This document shows, one piece after another, positions 22,834 to 35,500 of a stretch of 64,000 nucleotides of DNA. Source of the DNA: Pohlia nutans (Eukaryota; Streptophyta; Bryopsida; Bryales; Mniaceae). Position 1 is the first letter of the stretch. Each line of letters begins with the position of its first letter. Below the pieces are notes generated by a model that was not told the DNA's origin, did not search any database, and saw nothing but the letters and a program-made list of their open reading frames with translations. The stretch covers positions 11,278,001 through 11,342,000 of the forward strand of contig CM040090.1 of NCBI GenBank assembly GCA_022496805.1. Direction: 5' to 3'. Position numbers and translations under genes: made by a program.

Positions 22834-25800
22834 ATGGTGCATTTTGGGCATTACATGTTGGCCAATCAAATACCCGGTTGGGAAGAGTACGTTTTTCATC
22901 CTCAAATTGTCTCTCATTTTTTTTTAGCAGTTTTGAGGAGGTCATATATGGACTTACTTTTTTTTTTTTTTTTTGGACCAACTCATGCAATTGATTCTGG
23001 TGATGTAAAATCTGGTCACAGTTTGATCAATGAAATTGGTCAGTTTAAAATCATGAGTCACAACAATTGTTCTTGAGTCTGTGGAAGTGGTATTTGGTGC
23101 AGATACTATATCGGGTACAAGTCACTAAAGAAGAGGATTAAGCACTACTCTGGTCGTGCTCACCACTCAAGTGTCACAGATGAGGAGCGTCATGAGATTG
23201 TGAAATCTTTTTCGGAGCTTTTGGACTCTCAGGTTTGACATTGAAGCTTTCTTTTGATCAATAAGTCAATGTTCACATTTAGTGGGAGAGATTGAGGTTT
23301 TTAGCAATCGCTGGATCAAAGTGGCAAAAAAGAAAAGGCAGTTTTTGGGTTTTGAGACGCGTTGCAGTTAATTTATGGACCAACATTTATTGTGTCGACC
23401 CCAAGGGAAGAGATTAAGCAATGATTTTGATATGTAGAAAGTTCTAGTGCTCAATGAAAATTAGACGTGTTACAAAGCAATCGTCGAGGCTCATCATTTC
23501 CAAAAAAAATTTCCTTCATGTTTAGTAGAATTGTGACATGTGATTATAGGAATAGTGGTATTCTAATGTTAAGATTTGCAAAAGAATGTTGTATCAAGTA
23601 TTGTGCGGAAATATTTAAAACTTGCTTACTCGTTCGTTTTCAAGTCTCACATGGCAAGGAGGGCTCTTATATGTGGAGTGTTGATGAATTTTTTGTGAGG
23701 ATGTATTTTAGACTATTAGATGGTTTTTTGCTTCTTTTTTTTTAACTGAAGGGATTTTGGAAAATTTGGGATGGTGTTGCAGATAGAGAAAATTGTATTG
23801 TTTCTAATTGAGAGACAAGGACTTCTAGCTGAGCGATTGCAAAGATTGCGCAAGCAAAGAGAGGTCGCTACACAAGTATACTATGAGGGTGATTCCGGAG
23901 ATGAGCAGCCTTCATTTAGCCCGGCGATAGTGCCTTGGCATATGATGGATGATTATAGGTAACAATTTTTCTTCTTCAGAATTTATCTGTATCTTTCTCC
24001 GTCTACAATGTAGTCCAATTGGTAATGTTTGATCAATCAATCATGAAATGTGTTTGTTGCTGCAGGCAAATTGGTTACGATCTTCTACAATTGTTGCATT
24101 TTGTAGAGCTCAATGCAACAGGGATACGGAAAATACTGAAGAAGTTTGACAAACGGGTTGGTTTTCGCCTTGGTCATCAATACATAGCTTCAAGGGCCAA
24201 CCATCCATATTCACAGCTTCAACAGGTGTTCCGCCAAGTGGTATGTCTTCCACGACTCTACTCCTTACTTTTTCTTTTGTTTATTGACGTTTACAGGCTT
24301 TTATTGTTGTTCCTAACTGGCATCAAACCTAATTCTGTGTTTGTTTGTGGCTTGCAGGGATTAGGAGCAATGGTGGCAACCATATCTCGCAACCTTGCTG
24401 AGCTCAGACGTGAAGGCTTGGACACAGTATCCACAAGTAGTACCATTTCCCTCTTCCGAAATTCTTCCCTTCCCAGGCGCATTGTTGAGCAGGAGCCTGT
24501 TATTCAGGTAATCTTGTCACTTTTTGTTCATTAATTAGTCACAGGTGGGCAATTTAACATTAACGGCAAATTTTTTGGTTCCTTCTTCATTAGATAAACA
24601 TTTAACATGTACTGAATTTGGGATTGATCAGGTCAATATGAGGTTAAAAGATTTTTCTTACTGAAACCTACCACTTGCTAGCCATTACACATATCCATGC
24701 ATTTGTTGTATTGATTTCAATGTTTGCAGTCAATTGTAGAGACCATGCATCGTTTGACTCGAGAAGTCAGTATTCAATCGTTCGTGGCCAATGAGCTTCT
24801 TCTACCAGCACCAAAAGAGGAGATTTCTGGAATGCTCCGGAAGCAGGAGGATTCCCATTTTATGTCTATACAACTGAACCTCTTGAATACTTTCCTCTAC
24901 ATGGTACTTGTCCTCACCTGACAACCATCATGTGTAATGCAGTTTGATTGTAGCAAAGTAGAGCGGTCAAATTTATAATTAGAGATACTGAAGTTCCATA
25001 TATCTGAGCTACTAAAGAAGAAAACTATTGAGTAAGAAGGGCATGTTCACACCTGTCCCGATCAATACATTCTGAGTGATGAACATAATAGTGTAAAATG
25101 ATGGACAGAATAGCTAAAAACAATGAAAAAAATAGTGGAAATTGACAGTCTGGTTACGGGTGCTTGCAGGTAAATTATTACATCGTGGTGCCATCTTCAG
25201 ATGATTATGCCCAACTTCTACATGCTCCAGCCACTTTGTGTGGAGTTATCATAGGGTCCATGCCCTTGGCAGCTCTTGTATCTGCGCTTGTGTACAGCTG
25301 GTGGTCGAATTTTTCATACACGGCTCCTCTCATAGTCAGTACTCTAATCTTGATGGCTGGCAACTTGATGTATGCGTTGGCACTCTACTTCAACTCCATT
25401 TGGCTCCTCCTACTTGGCCGCTTTTTGTGCGGGTATGTAATATATATCTGGAGCCTTTTTTCCCTTCGCAGATCATGAAATTTCAACAATTCTCTGCATA
25501 GTTTAAGTATATCTCAACATATCAGAGTATGTCATGGGGAAAGAGTTTCGTAAAAAAGGTCTTTTAGATTCCATCGTCATACCTGAAGCAACTATTTTGA
25601 ACCTTTGTTAAATATCTTAATTAATGTCTATCTTATAAGTTAATGGTTGATATCTGAATTTATGGTTTTCAGGTTGGGTGGCGCAAGAGCTATCAACCGA
25701 AGATACATCTCCGATCATGTTCCAGTAAAACAGCTGACAAGCGCCTCTGCAGCCTTTGTGAGCGCCAGTGCTCTGGGAATGGCAGTTGGACCAGCTCTTG

Positions 25801-27849
25801 CTGGTAGTCTCAGTAAACTCAATTTCAAGGTACTTAAAAAATAATTCTAAAATGATTACATGCCTTCATCATTGACATCTAGCTTAACTTTGTCTCAAAG
25901 CCAATTTCCAACACTGAATTATTCTTATCTGTGCAGATTTATGGAGCGCCTGTGAATTTTGTGACTGCTCCAGGATGGGTGATGGGAGTTGCATGGGCTG
26001 TCTATTTACTTCTCATTATTTTCTTTTTCAAAGAACCGGAGAGGCCTACTCCATCTGGACATGTCTCAAGGCCCGCTTCTGAAAAGAATCTAGCTGGAAT
26101 GGATGACACCACGTCCAATTTGAATCAACCTTTGTTGTCCACATTGTCAGGAAACCTCTCAAATAATCTAACTCTTGCCTTGCCCAAATACCAAGCTTCG
26201 GATGAAGAAGAAGGCGAGGTGGATGATTCAGATTACGGCGATGATAGGGCGGTTGAGACGTTTGGTGAACTCGTGAAGGAGCTCACTATGCCCATCAAAA
26301 TATTGTTGTGGATCTACTTCATGCTCAAGTTTGCTTCTGAGCTTCTCATTTCTGAATCTAGCATATTGACCACCTATTACTTCGATTGGACAACTTATCA
26401 GGTAAAGTTCCTGTAACATTTGAGCATTTTGAAATGTTTTACTTCGATCAGTGGTCTCATTTTGGTCTCATTTCGGTGACTGAGCTGGTTTGTATCACAA
26501 TATTAGTCTCAATTCCTTGTCAAGTTGATACTTTCTGGCTCTGTTGTAGTTCATGGCATTCAGTTTTTGTTCATGCACAGGTTTTGACGGGGTTACTATG
26601 CGATTGCAGGTTTCTATCTTTTTGTCGCTTCTTGGTTTGACTGTGCTGCCTATTAGTGCCGTCGTTGGAAACTGCATCAGTAACATCTACGAAGACAGGT
26701 TGGTTTTAATCCTAGAACTTGATTCATAAGGGCCTCTCAACATATGAAAGGTCTAGAGGTAAATGAAAGTATGGTCTGAAAGACTAACATCAGTAGAATC
26801 CTTGTATGCGACATTCTTTAGTTGGTGTCCTCTTTACATTACAGAGCTTATTTGGAGAGTATAATAACGGTCAAATGATTTTAGACCAAGTTTGATGGAA
26901 TGGTCAGATGCGTGTCTAAACTTGGGGGGCTCATGGTTGGCAGGTTGGTGGTTTTGTGGACACAAATTACCACTGGAGTTGGCGTTCTTGCAATCCTGTA
27001 CTACGGTCCCTTGTTGCATTACAGTACATACCAATATGTGACAGCAGCAATTATCATCTTTGTCTCTACAAACGTTCTTGAAGGTATCAAGACTTCCTCA
27101 TGCTTGTGGTATCGACTCTTTTTCTATGTAAACGCAGAATATGATGCTTTATTTGTCATAGCATGTTTTTCATCGACCTAGAGTACCCGCTTCCATATCC
27201 ATATGAGTTCAAATTATCTTTAAAGAACGCAACAAAATGTTCCCAATCAAAAGAAGGAATCATATTTTACATTTTTGAGTAATAGAATTACGTTTTTGAA
27301 AGTTACTATAATCAACTGTTAACTTCCAATGTGAACTTTCTACTTTTAGCCTGTGCACTGGGTTTAAATGTAGAACAGAAGATCGGTTATATTGTATTCT
27401 CTGCTGTGCGCTTTTCATTTCCGCTGGTTGGCTTTATCCCTTAAAGGACCAAGAAGCCCAAATTGGGCCTCATCTTTTGTGGACTTTCCTCTTTGTTTCT
27501 GGACCAACACATACAATGTTGTTAACTGATTCCGGTGATATAAATTTTTTATTCCATTTGAATTCTATTTTTTCAGTGCGATTATTTGAATTTGTCATTT
27601 TATGACGCAGGTGTGAACATGTCACTGTTGTCGAAGGCCATGTCACCACGGCTGTCGAGAGGAGTATTCAACTGTGGTCTTTTATCAACGGAAGCAGGGA
27701 CACTTGCCCGGGCTTTGGCAGATGGAATGATCACCATTGCAGGAAGAGCTGGCGTGGAACACGTCATCAATTACACTATGGTTCCAACTTTCTTCATCGT
27801 GGTCTTTACAACTGCCTACACATGGATTGGCTACTACTCCCTGTATTGA
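22834..27849 (+). CDS. SPX-MFS vacuolar phosphate transporter (PHT5/VPT family), 12 exons
   Basis: Exons 22834-22886, 23103-23232, 23783-23958, 24066-24240, 24358-24507, 24730-24903, 25170-25432, 25673-25829, 25937-26401, 26610-26698, 26944-27083 and 27611-27849 join in frame (736 aa). The N-terminal SPX domain (about 1-190) binds inositol pyrophosphates; its basic motifs [11 protein letters not shown] and KILKKFDKR are present, with an [14 protein letters not shown] helix. A major-facilitator domain follows, with typical [23 protein letters not shown] and [16 protein letters not shown] stretches, and an acidic hydrophilic loop (about 480-540) splits the two six-helix bundles. The family moves phosphate into the vacuole under SPX control. 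The start MVHFG fits the family's MVAFG. Exon 1 ends in GA|GTACGT, giving WEEYYIGYK when joined. Length matches the usual about 700 aa, and no damage is seen. Confidence 0.95.
27437..27570. mobile_element. Truncated TTAA-MITE (238-bp subfamily) in SPX-MFS intron 11
   Basis: TTATCCCTTAAAGGACCAAG and cccaaattgggcctcatctt match the inverse of the 3633-3870 element. The terminal TTAA is mutated. The ggaccaacncatncaat part recurs near 22974 in intron 1. Confidence 0.55.
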
Positions 27850-28683
27850 GAGAGAGCGTTGCATCCCATTTTTTCCTGTTCTCTAATCATCACCTTCTCT
27901 CGGTCTTAATCCATCATTTTGAGCTTTTGCAAAAGTGATGGATTGGTGGGGGTTTGAGTATTGAAAGAGAGTAGTAGTTTCATGAAAGCTTAGTGAGCAT
28001 TTTGTGAAATCTATTTGTTCTGTGGCTGTTGCTATTTAGTCAGCAACGTGTACTATTAGTGCAGCATAAAGCTGCTTCTAGTAACTTCCTTCTTGCTGAG
28101 AGTCTTGTGATCCAAGGTGGTCAGCTGATAACTTGAATCTTCAGATTCTCAATTTTGAATATGAGAATCTGATCCATATTGTGAATACTACAATTGACAA
28201 GTCTGGGAGTTGTTCTCAGCAGAGCTTGTGTAAATGATTCTTTTTCAAGAGGCTGAACTGGGATCTGGAATAAACAAAATGTAACATGGTTTCATTCTGC
28301 TATTTTCTCATGTTAAATTCAATGGTTTAATAGGGGTGTCAAACCCCCTTTTCGGAATAATCCACTGTGCTACCAATTCAGAGTGGGGATTATCAAAATG
28401 AGGTTTGAGACCCCCTTCTTACATCTATATACCTCTATGTTTCCCATCTTGAACTCTTCTTTTCTTTGATGTTGTGACTTTCTGGAATGTAAGAACGTCG
28501 TAAAAATGAGAAATCATACCCACTAACTACGGTAAATCACTCACTTTACTCCTTTGTTGCTTCACAATTAAACAATCACTTGATTATTGTTATCCTTATC
28601 TTGTGACCAACCCCAATGTTAGGGTTGAACACATAATTGTGATTATTCACAACCACCAATTGCAGCCTTCGTGAGATGATTGC
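27850..28683. other. SPX-MFS 3' region and spacer
   Basis: Probable 3' UTR, AT-rich after the TGA. An imperfect palindrome around ggggtgtcaaaccccc (28333) and tttgagaccccc (28405) may be a small decayed MITE. Confidence 0.4.
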
Positions 28684-29491
28684 TTAACCCTTTAGTGCCC
28701 AGCTGACCACATTATGGTCACTGCAACGTTCGAAATGCAAATAGCAGAGAATCCGCGAAGAATTCGAACTTCAGTTTTGAAGTTCAGATTATGCCACATA
28801 CATTATACATCTTCTAGAAAAAGAAATTTTCAATTTGGAATTGTACAACTATCAAAATACCTATCAACAAAACGCAAAAATACTGCAAATACTTGAAAAT
28901 ACAGTAAATACTTACAAATACATCACATGTATTATGCAGTATTTCTTGTGTTTGGAAGTTTGTTATCTTGTTTTGTTTTTTTGTATTGTGTTCTCTTCTT
29001 CATCTTCCATTAGTGTGTGTAATCTGATCTTGACTAATGTACCTACTCCTGTCAATTTTCAACGTATAAAATTTTGCCTAAACCGTATATGGATAAGTCA
29101 CTTTCACTTATAAAATTCACAATAATTATATGAGTCTATTCTTGATATGAAATATTGCAACGGAGAGGTGTTGGCATAGGGCATAGCTGAACTTCTTTAC
29201 TTTCATATTTGAAAATTTAACCCAAATTTTATTTAACTTTGAAGTCACACACCCCCAAAAATCTCATTTTTGAGCGTGCATTATACAGTTCAGATACATA
29301 CTATAATCTTCCGATCCCACCGTTTAATGATTCTCAAATTTTAATAAAATGTGTGCTCTTGAGTTGAGAATAGAATTGTACGGCTACTTTCTAATTTAAT
29401 ATATTCTATTTATAATAATCTCAATCACAGTGGAAAAACCCACTGAAATTCAGAGCTCCCAGCTACAGTATCCTGGGCACTAAAGGGTTAA
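28684..29491. mobile_element. TTAA-MITE, 808-bp subfamily
   Basis: TTAACCCTTTAGTGCCCAG and CTGGGCACTAAAGGGTTAA form a perfect 19-bp inverted pair. The interior is AT-rich and non-coding. Confidence 0.92.
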
Positions 29492-31033
29492 GGGATTACT
29501 GCACAAATGAGGTTTGACAAACCCTAATTACAATCATCTCAAGAACACCATAGGTGGAGGGTGGCATCGGCAAGAAAACAAAATTCTAAAAATAAATGTC
29601 GGAATTTTAGGGAATTATTAGTACTTTTTGTCGATTTCCATATAAATTACTTCTTGAAATTGTCAAAATATTGAAAAATTACCATATTTCACATTTCTTT
29701 AAATTTTGTGAATAATCAAGCCTGAGTTCTAGAGAAGAAAAGAGTTGGTCTTGTCAAATTCATTCTCCGTTTATCAAATGATATGATATAAGTTCATGTG
29801 AATTCTTATTAGAGTAGATTTTGACGTACAATTGAGCATAGCTAATGATCTTATCTTGGAAATTGTTCAACTAAGAAAAGTTAAAAGGTCAAGTCATCCT
29901 CCATGTCCAAAAAGAATTTGCGATTTGAAGTTTTCATACATGAGATAAAAACAAATTTCAGCAAGGTTGTGAAGAATGTGCAATGAGTTGAATGATGAGT
30001 GAATGTGTTGTGATTAGAATTTTGGGGCTCAATTGTGCAAAATAAACTAACTTATTTTGAGTTTTGTGCAACTAAGAAAAGTTGCACAATCGAATGGGCT
30101 TTCACCTCCAAAAAATAACTTTGTGATTTGAAGTTTTTGTCCAATTTATGTACTCTTAAGTGGAAAAACAAAAGTGAGATGACAAGAGTGAGAAGTGTAC
30201 GTATCCAACATGCATTGTTGGTGTACTACATTTGTATAAAGCACAAGTGACTTTTTCCATGCATAACTTGCATTTGTAAAATGTAATTCACTTCCATTTA
30301 TCTTTCATGTATCACTTGGTTATGGCTAAATCAAAATTTTAAACAAATGGTATGGAATGACTTTAAACTACCTCAAGCGAGGAGGTGGGCTCCCCTTAAG
30401 AATGCTTATTAGCACCAAAAAAGGCGGAGATTCGATTCCGGTTGGATGCACATTGTGAGGGCTAATACTTCTCTACTTGATAGGAATCCTGAGCATGACG
30501 GGGATTGCTCTCAGGCTTCATGTTATGGTGGGAGCATTGCTCTTTGTAGGAAATTATTAGGAGCTTTGGGTTTATTTCAGATGTTGTAAGAAGAAAAATC
30601 CAAAAAATCACCTACAGGGGAGTATTGAAAACGTGCTCTCTTCGTTCACAGTAATCTGTTGTTATACAATGGAAATGAAGCATCCATTTGTTTCAAAATT
30701 AAAAATAAAAATAAAATAAAAATAAAAATATTTTTAATTATAAATTTATTTATTTATTTAATGTGGAATTGACTTTTTTCACTTTTATTCATTGTTTTCA
30801 GAAAATCATTTAATACTGTCAAAAATTGATGTTCAAGGCAATTGTCTCTTTGTCTCATCATCTAGTCTGAAGAGAGGATTGTAATCCATAACCTAATGTG
30901 CCCGTTTTACAACAAATATATCACAAGATGATAGGTTATTCATTCAGTCATGGATTAAAACTCATAAACCAAAGGTGTTCTTTTAAACCACTAGATTAAC
31001 CATAAAACTGAAATTGGACATTTAGATTAACCT
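29492..31033. other. Intergenic; possible SINE
   Basis: About 30370-30600 has gggctcccctt followed about 45 bp later by agattcgattccgg, resembling tRNA A and B boxes of a SINE. No flanking duplication was identified. The rest is AT-rich with no gene. Confidence 0.35.
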
Positions 31034-31286
31034 TTAACCCCTAATGCAGGCAGGAACCACAATGTGGTCTACGGCTTCTGTCTTCATTTATACAAGAATT
31101 TTTTTCATGCATTGTTGCCTCTGGAAAACTATGAAAATTTCACAACACACTCCCCTGTAAGTCTTGTATCTTTAGAAAAAAAATTGGTCTCATACGACAT
31201 ATTAGGGGACAATAGTTGCGCATTGTATTTTTTTGTCCTCTTTGTATAGTGCATGTATGAACATAACAACCTCTTTTAGGGATTAA
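31034..31286. mobile_element. TTAA-MITE, 253 bp, weak termini
   Basis: TTAACCCCTAAT at the left and TTAGGGATTAA at the right, with a CCACAATGTGG hairpin near the left end. Confidence 0.55.
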
Positions 31287-32523
31287 ACGTCAAAAAAGTC
31301 CCATGGTTTCTACCATAGAGCGATCGCGGTCAATCAGTGGAGACCCGTCACTCACTCAACAACATCGGAGATCTGTAGCTGTTGTGACCGGGGCATCCCT
31401 GAGACACTGATCCATGGTTTCTTCCATGGTCCCTGAGACAGTGCTGTGGGACGCCATCGTGGACCTTGCTCGGACGGCATGGCTGCGGGTACTAGGGTCA
31501 AAGCGACACCAACCTCTCGCTGCTCGCCGTCTTCGCAACGCCTTCATGCGGCAGTGGGCCTCGACAGATACTATTTGCACAGTCCAGGAGGACAGAATCA
31601 CATGGGTTCACATCCCTCCTGCTAGGGGTATCTTTAGTTAAACTAGTTGTTAAGGTATGGTAGTTTTATCAGATAGCTAAAAATCCAAAAAATTTCGCCA
31701 GTCAGGTTCGCCTTACTTGGTTCTGCGGCGGTGTCTTTTGCTCTTTTTGCAATGGAATTTTCACCATTTGTCTCAAAATAAAAAAAATAAAAAAAAATAG
31801 TCCCATGGACTTTTAGAAAGGAATATTTGAGAAAGAAAGTAATTTTTCTCAATCAAACCAAGCAAGAATTGATGTGTTGAAAAACTACTGAAAAAGCGAT
31901 CTAGATTCCAAATTTGCACCTCATTTAAGAGATTGTGGAATCATTGATAAACAATCAAAGTTGTCAAAATGAATAGGAATTGAGGTTGAGACAGTTGAGG
32001 TCGGTTTTAAAAAAGTGCCGCAATGCTGTAGTGCCACAACAATGCTGGCCAACAGAGCCTTTTTTCAATTATTTTTATTTTTATTAATTTTATGTGTTCT
32101 TCCTCCGAAGATTTAGATGCCTTCCAGGCTGCCCCGCTCAGGGCCTCTTGACGTTGAAGGGTTAAATGAGTGCACAATAGGTTGTCCCATAACTGCCGTC
32201 CCCAATGTCTCAATTGCAACCTTCTATTCAACAATCTCTACATCAGCAAGCAATATCTTAACAATAATGAAGAAAAACAAAAAGTAGATTTTAATAAATT
32301 CCTTAACTTCAATTGTCTCAGTGGCTCATCATCTAGTCTGAAGAGAGGATTGTAATCCATAATTCTACACCAACTTTATACACCTAAATGTCTCAGTTGT
32401 AAGCTAAAGTAAGTACACCTTTTCTATTCAACATCAGCAAGCAATATCTTAAAAACAATGAAGATTTGAACAATAACAGTTTCCCTAAACCCTAAACCCT
32501 AAAACCTTACTGGTCGGTATGAT
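31287..32523. other. Spacer with a GC-rich unidentified block
   Basis: 31310-31640 is clearly more GC-rich than its surroundings and has open frames on both strands, but no family is recognised. 32020-32166 resembles 41640-41795 (ctcttgacgtt end). The telomere-like string cctaaaccctaaaccctaaa at 32485-32505 is short and interstitial. Confidence 0.35.
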
Positions 32524-35500
32524 TCACTCTGCAAGCATGGTGACCAAGACTTTGCCAGTGGAATGGCCATCAATCTGTTTCTGCCACGCTTCCTCGGCTC
32601 TGGACAATGGAGTGGTGGAATCCACAACAGTCCGCAGCTTTCCCTCACTGACAAAGTTGCCCAGCAAGGCCAGGTCATTGCTGTTGGCTTTCATGAGGAA
32701 GGGGACTACTTTCTGCGAAGAAAATGTCAAAAAATGGAAACCTGCAGCAGCAGCAGTGAAGGTGAGGAATTTTAGCAAAATTAGAGTTATCCGAAAAGTC
32801 AGCTCAAAGAGGAAAGTTTCAGCAAACTCGTGTTGAATTCTCTTGAACTCATATTGAAATATAAGTTAACCGAAAAGTCAGCTCGAAGAGGAAAGTTTCA
32901 GCAAACTCGTGTTGAATTCCTCTTGAACTCATATTGAAATATAAACAGACCAAAAACTAGTTCATGATGAGTTAGGAGACGATCTAAAGCAAGCTATTGT
33001 CGTTATTCTCCACACCTCGCAATGACTCCCACACCTTCTACCAAAGCTCCAAGCCCATGGCCCTCAAGGGGACAATCTATGATACGACACTATTCAACCC
33101 AAATATAGCTCAAAAAAGAGGTTAAAAGTAGAGCAAAAAGGGAGGTTAGATGGGCTTCTTTTTGGTTAACTCAATTGCCATAGATGTCAAGATTTGATAG
33201 CCAATATTCTAGATTCCTCAATACACCTCAATACAGTTGTAATATACATATATATGTAAAATAAAATTGGCTAATTTTCACCATATTGGGAGAAGCTAGA
33301 CATCGAGATTAGGCAGTTTTGCAAAGATGCATTATAAAATGCAACTAAGGGGGATATTTTGAGCTTGTTGTATGAATAAAAGTTGTACATTGATAATGAA
33401 TTTTAGATTCTATCCATATGGTTAGATCTGCGATTACTATCACCAACATTTTTCTTTTATTTTTTTTGTAATTTTATTACAAATAAGATATTGACAATCT
33501 GTGGATGAAATGTGTTGTGATGGGTTGAAATGTAATACTCCATGTGTAGTTACTTTTGGAGATTTTTTGGGTTGCTTAATTTTATGAGTTGACTTTTTCA
33601 AGAGCACTGATTTAGACTAAAATCTTCAAATTATGTTTTGGTGAAACACTGCAATATGAAATGAGGCATAAAAATTCACAAATCGTGCACCCCTTTCTAA
33701 TCGGATCACACACACATGAAGCTAACTTCCCGTAAAAAAATTTAGTAAAAAAACCACACTGCAAATAGTGCATAACGAATGAGAAAACAAAGTTTGCTTT
33801 TGTACATCATGCAAAAATATGTATGGTTGGGCCGCAAAGTAGTGGCTAATTCCCTCAAAAATGAGTAAAAATTAACATCAATTTATCTTCTTTTTTTTTG
33901 GTATCCAAGGCCTCTTTACACTAGAGGCGAGAAGCCGTGAGGAGAGAAATTTTAACCAATGAGAAATTGGTCTTCTCGGTTTCTAGGCCTCCTATTGGCT
34001 GAAAGTTCTCTCATCACGGCTTCTCACCTCTAGTGTAAAGAGGGCCTCAATTCGCATTGTAAGACAATCATTAAACACTAGTAGCAGACATGTCGTTTTT
34101 TCATTTCCGACTTTGTGAAAACAATGAATATTGGCTGAATATTATGTTAATATTTTTGTCTTCTTGTGACCAAAACCACTCACCAACCATGTGCCTGGCG
34201 TGGTTTCAATCCTTTTTTTCAATTATTATAGTAAGTGAAAAACGACACATTTCCTACTAGGGAAAATTTTCACTGACCTGCAGTGAGGAGAGCTTTGGGA
34301 GATGGAGTCAAGTCGATGATTTTGGCGGTGGCAGCCAGCTGCGGTTTGAAGGCGGTGAAAGGCTGGTAGTCGGCGCAATGAATGACCACGTCGTACTTCT
34401 TTCCAGAGGGGCTCTGCAAACTGGCTCCTGCAGGGGTTTTGTAATCCAACACCTCGTCTGCCCCGAGGCTCTTCACCAACTCCACATTGCGAGGTCCACA
34501 TGTGGCTGTCACGTGTGCCCCTCCCAACTTGGCTATCTGCTCAAACAAATTAAGTGTCATGCAAATTATTGCAAGGATCACTAGTAGGAAATGTGTCGTT
34601 TTTCACTTACTATAAATGGAAAAAAGAATGAAACCGCGCCAAGCACATGGGCTGTGAGTGGTTTTGGTCACAAGAAGACAATTCTAAACATAATATTTAG
34701 CCACTATTCACTGTTTCCACAAAGTGGGGAATGAAAGATGATAGGTCTGCTACCAGTGGATAAATTTTGATGGTTCTGCCCAATTCAATTCATGACTATG
34801 GATCTTGTAATTGCACCTTTCTCAGAACCATGACTAATCAAACAGGTCTATTGTTTTTGTGTGTAAGCAAGCATACTTTGCATGATGAAGTATTTATTAA
34901 CCCCTGAAGGACCAAGGATTCATGGTTTTAAAATGACAAGTTTAAACAATCATATTGTGAAAATTATAATTTGAATGGGACCAAATTTTGTATCATTGAA
35001 ATTAGTGAGAAATATAACTTATGTTGAATAAAAAATGAAAAATAAATTAACAAAAAAGAATCTACATAAAACCTACTCAAAATTACTGAAAAAAACAGGA
35101 GCTTCTGGTCCTTTAGGGGTTAAAGGTAAAATGCAGACAGTGAAGAAAATTTTATTTTAGGAGTAGGGAAAAAAAAGAGAGAGGAGGGATTGTATAATGA
35201 ATTGATGCAGCACCTGAACAACAAAGGTTCCCACACCACCGGAAGCAGCCGTGACGAGCACGTTCTTGTCGGTACTGCTCCCATCAAGTTGGATTCCTCC
35301 GTAATCACGCACACTTTGCAAAGCACTCTGGGCAGCAACGCCGAAGGACGCCCCATCCAAGGCGGACACATTTGCCGGTCTCTTTGCGGTGGTTTTGATG
35401 GGAGCTACCGCATACTCTGCGAATGCTCCTCCCAACTGAAGAAAATAATTTATTGTGCCATAATTCGACATTAGACGATCACAACTGCACAAGCTCTGTT

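Noticed and set aside
32480..32505. Telomere-like ccctaaaccctaaa
   Set aside because: Only about three units, interstitial; not a telomere and too short to interpret.
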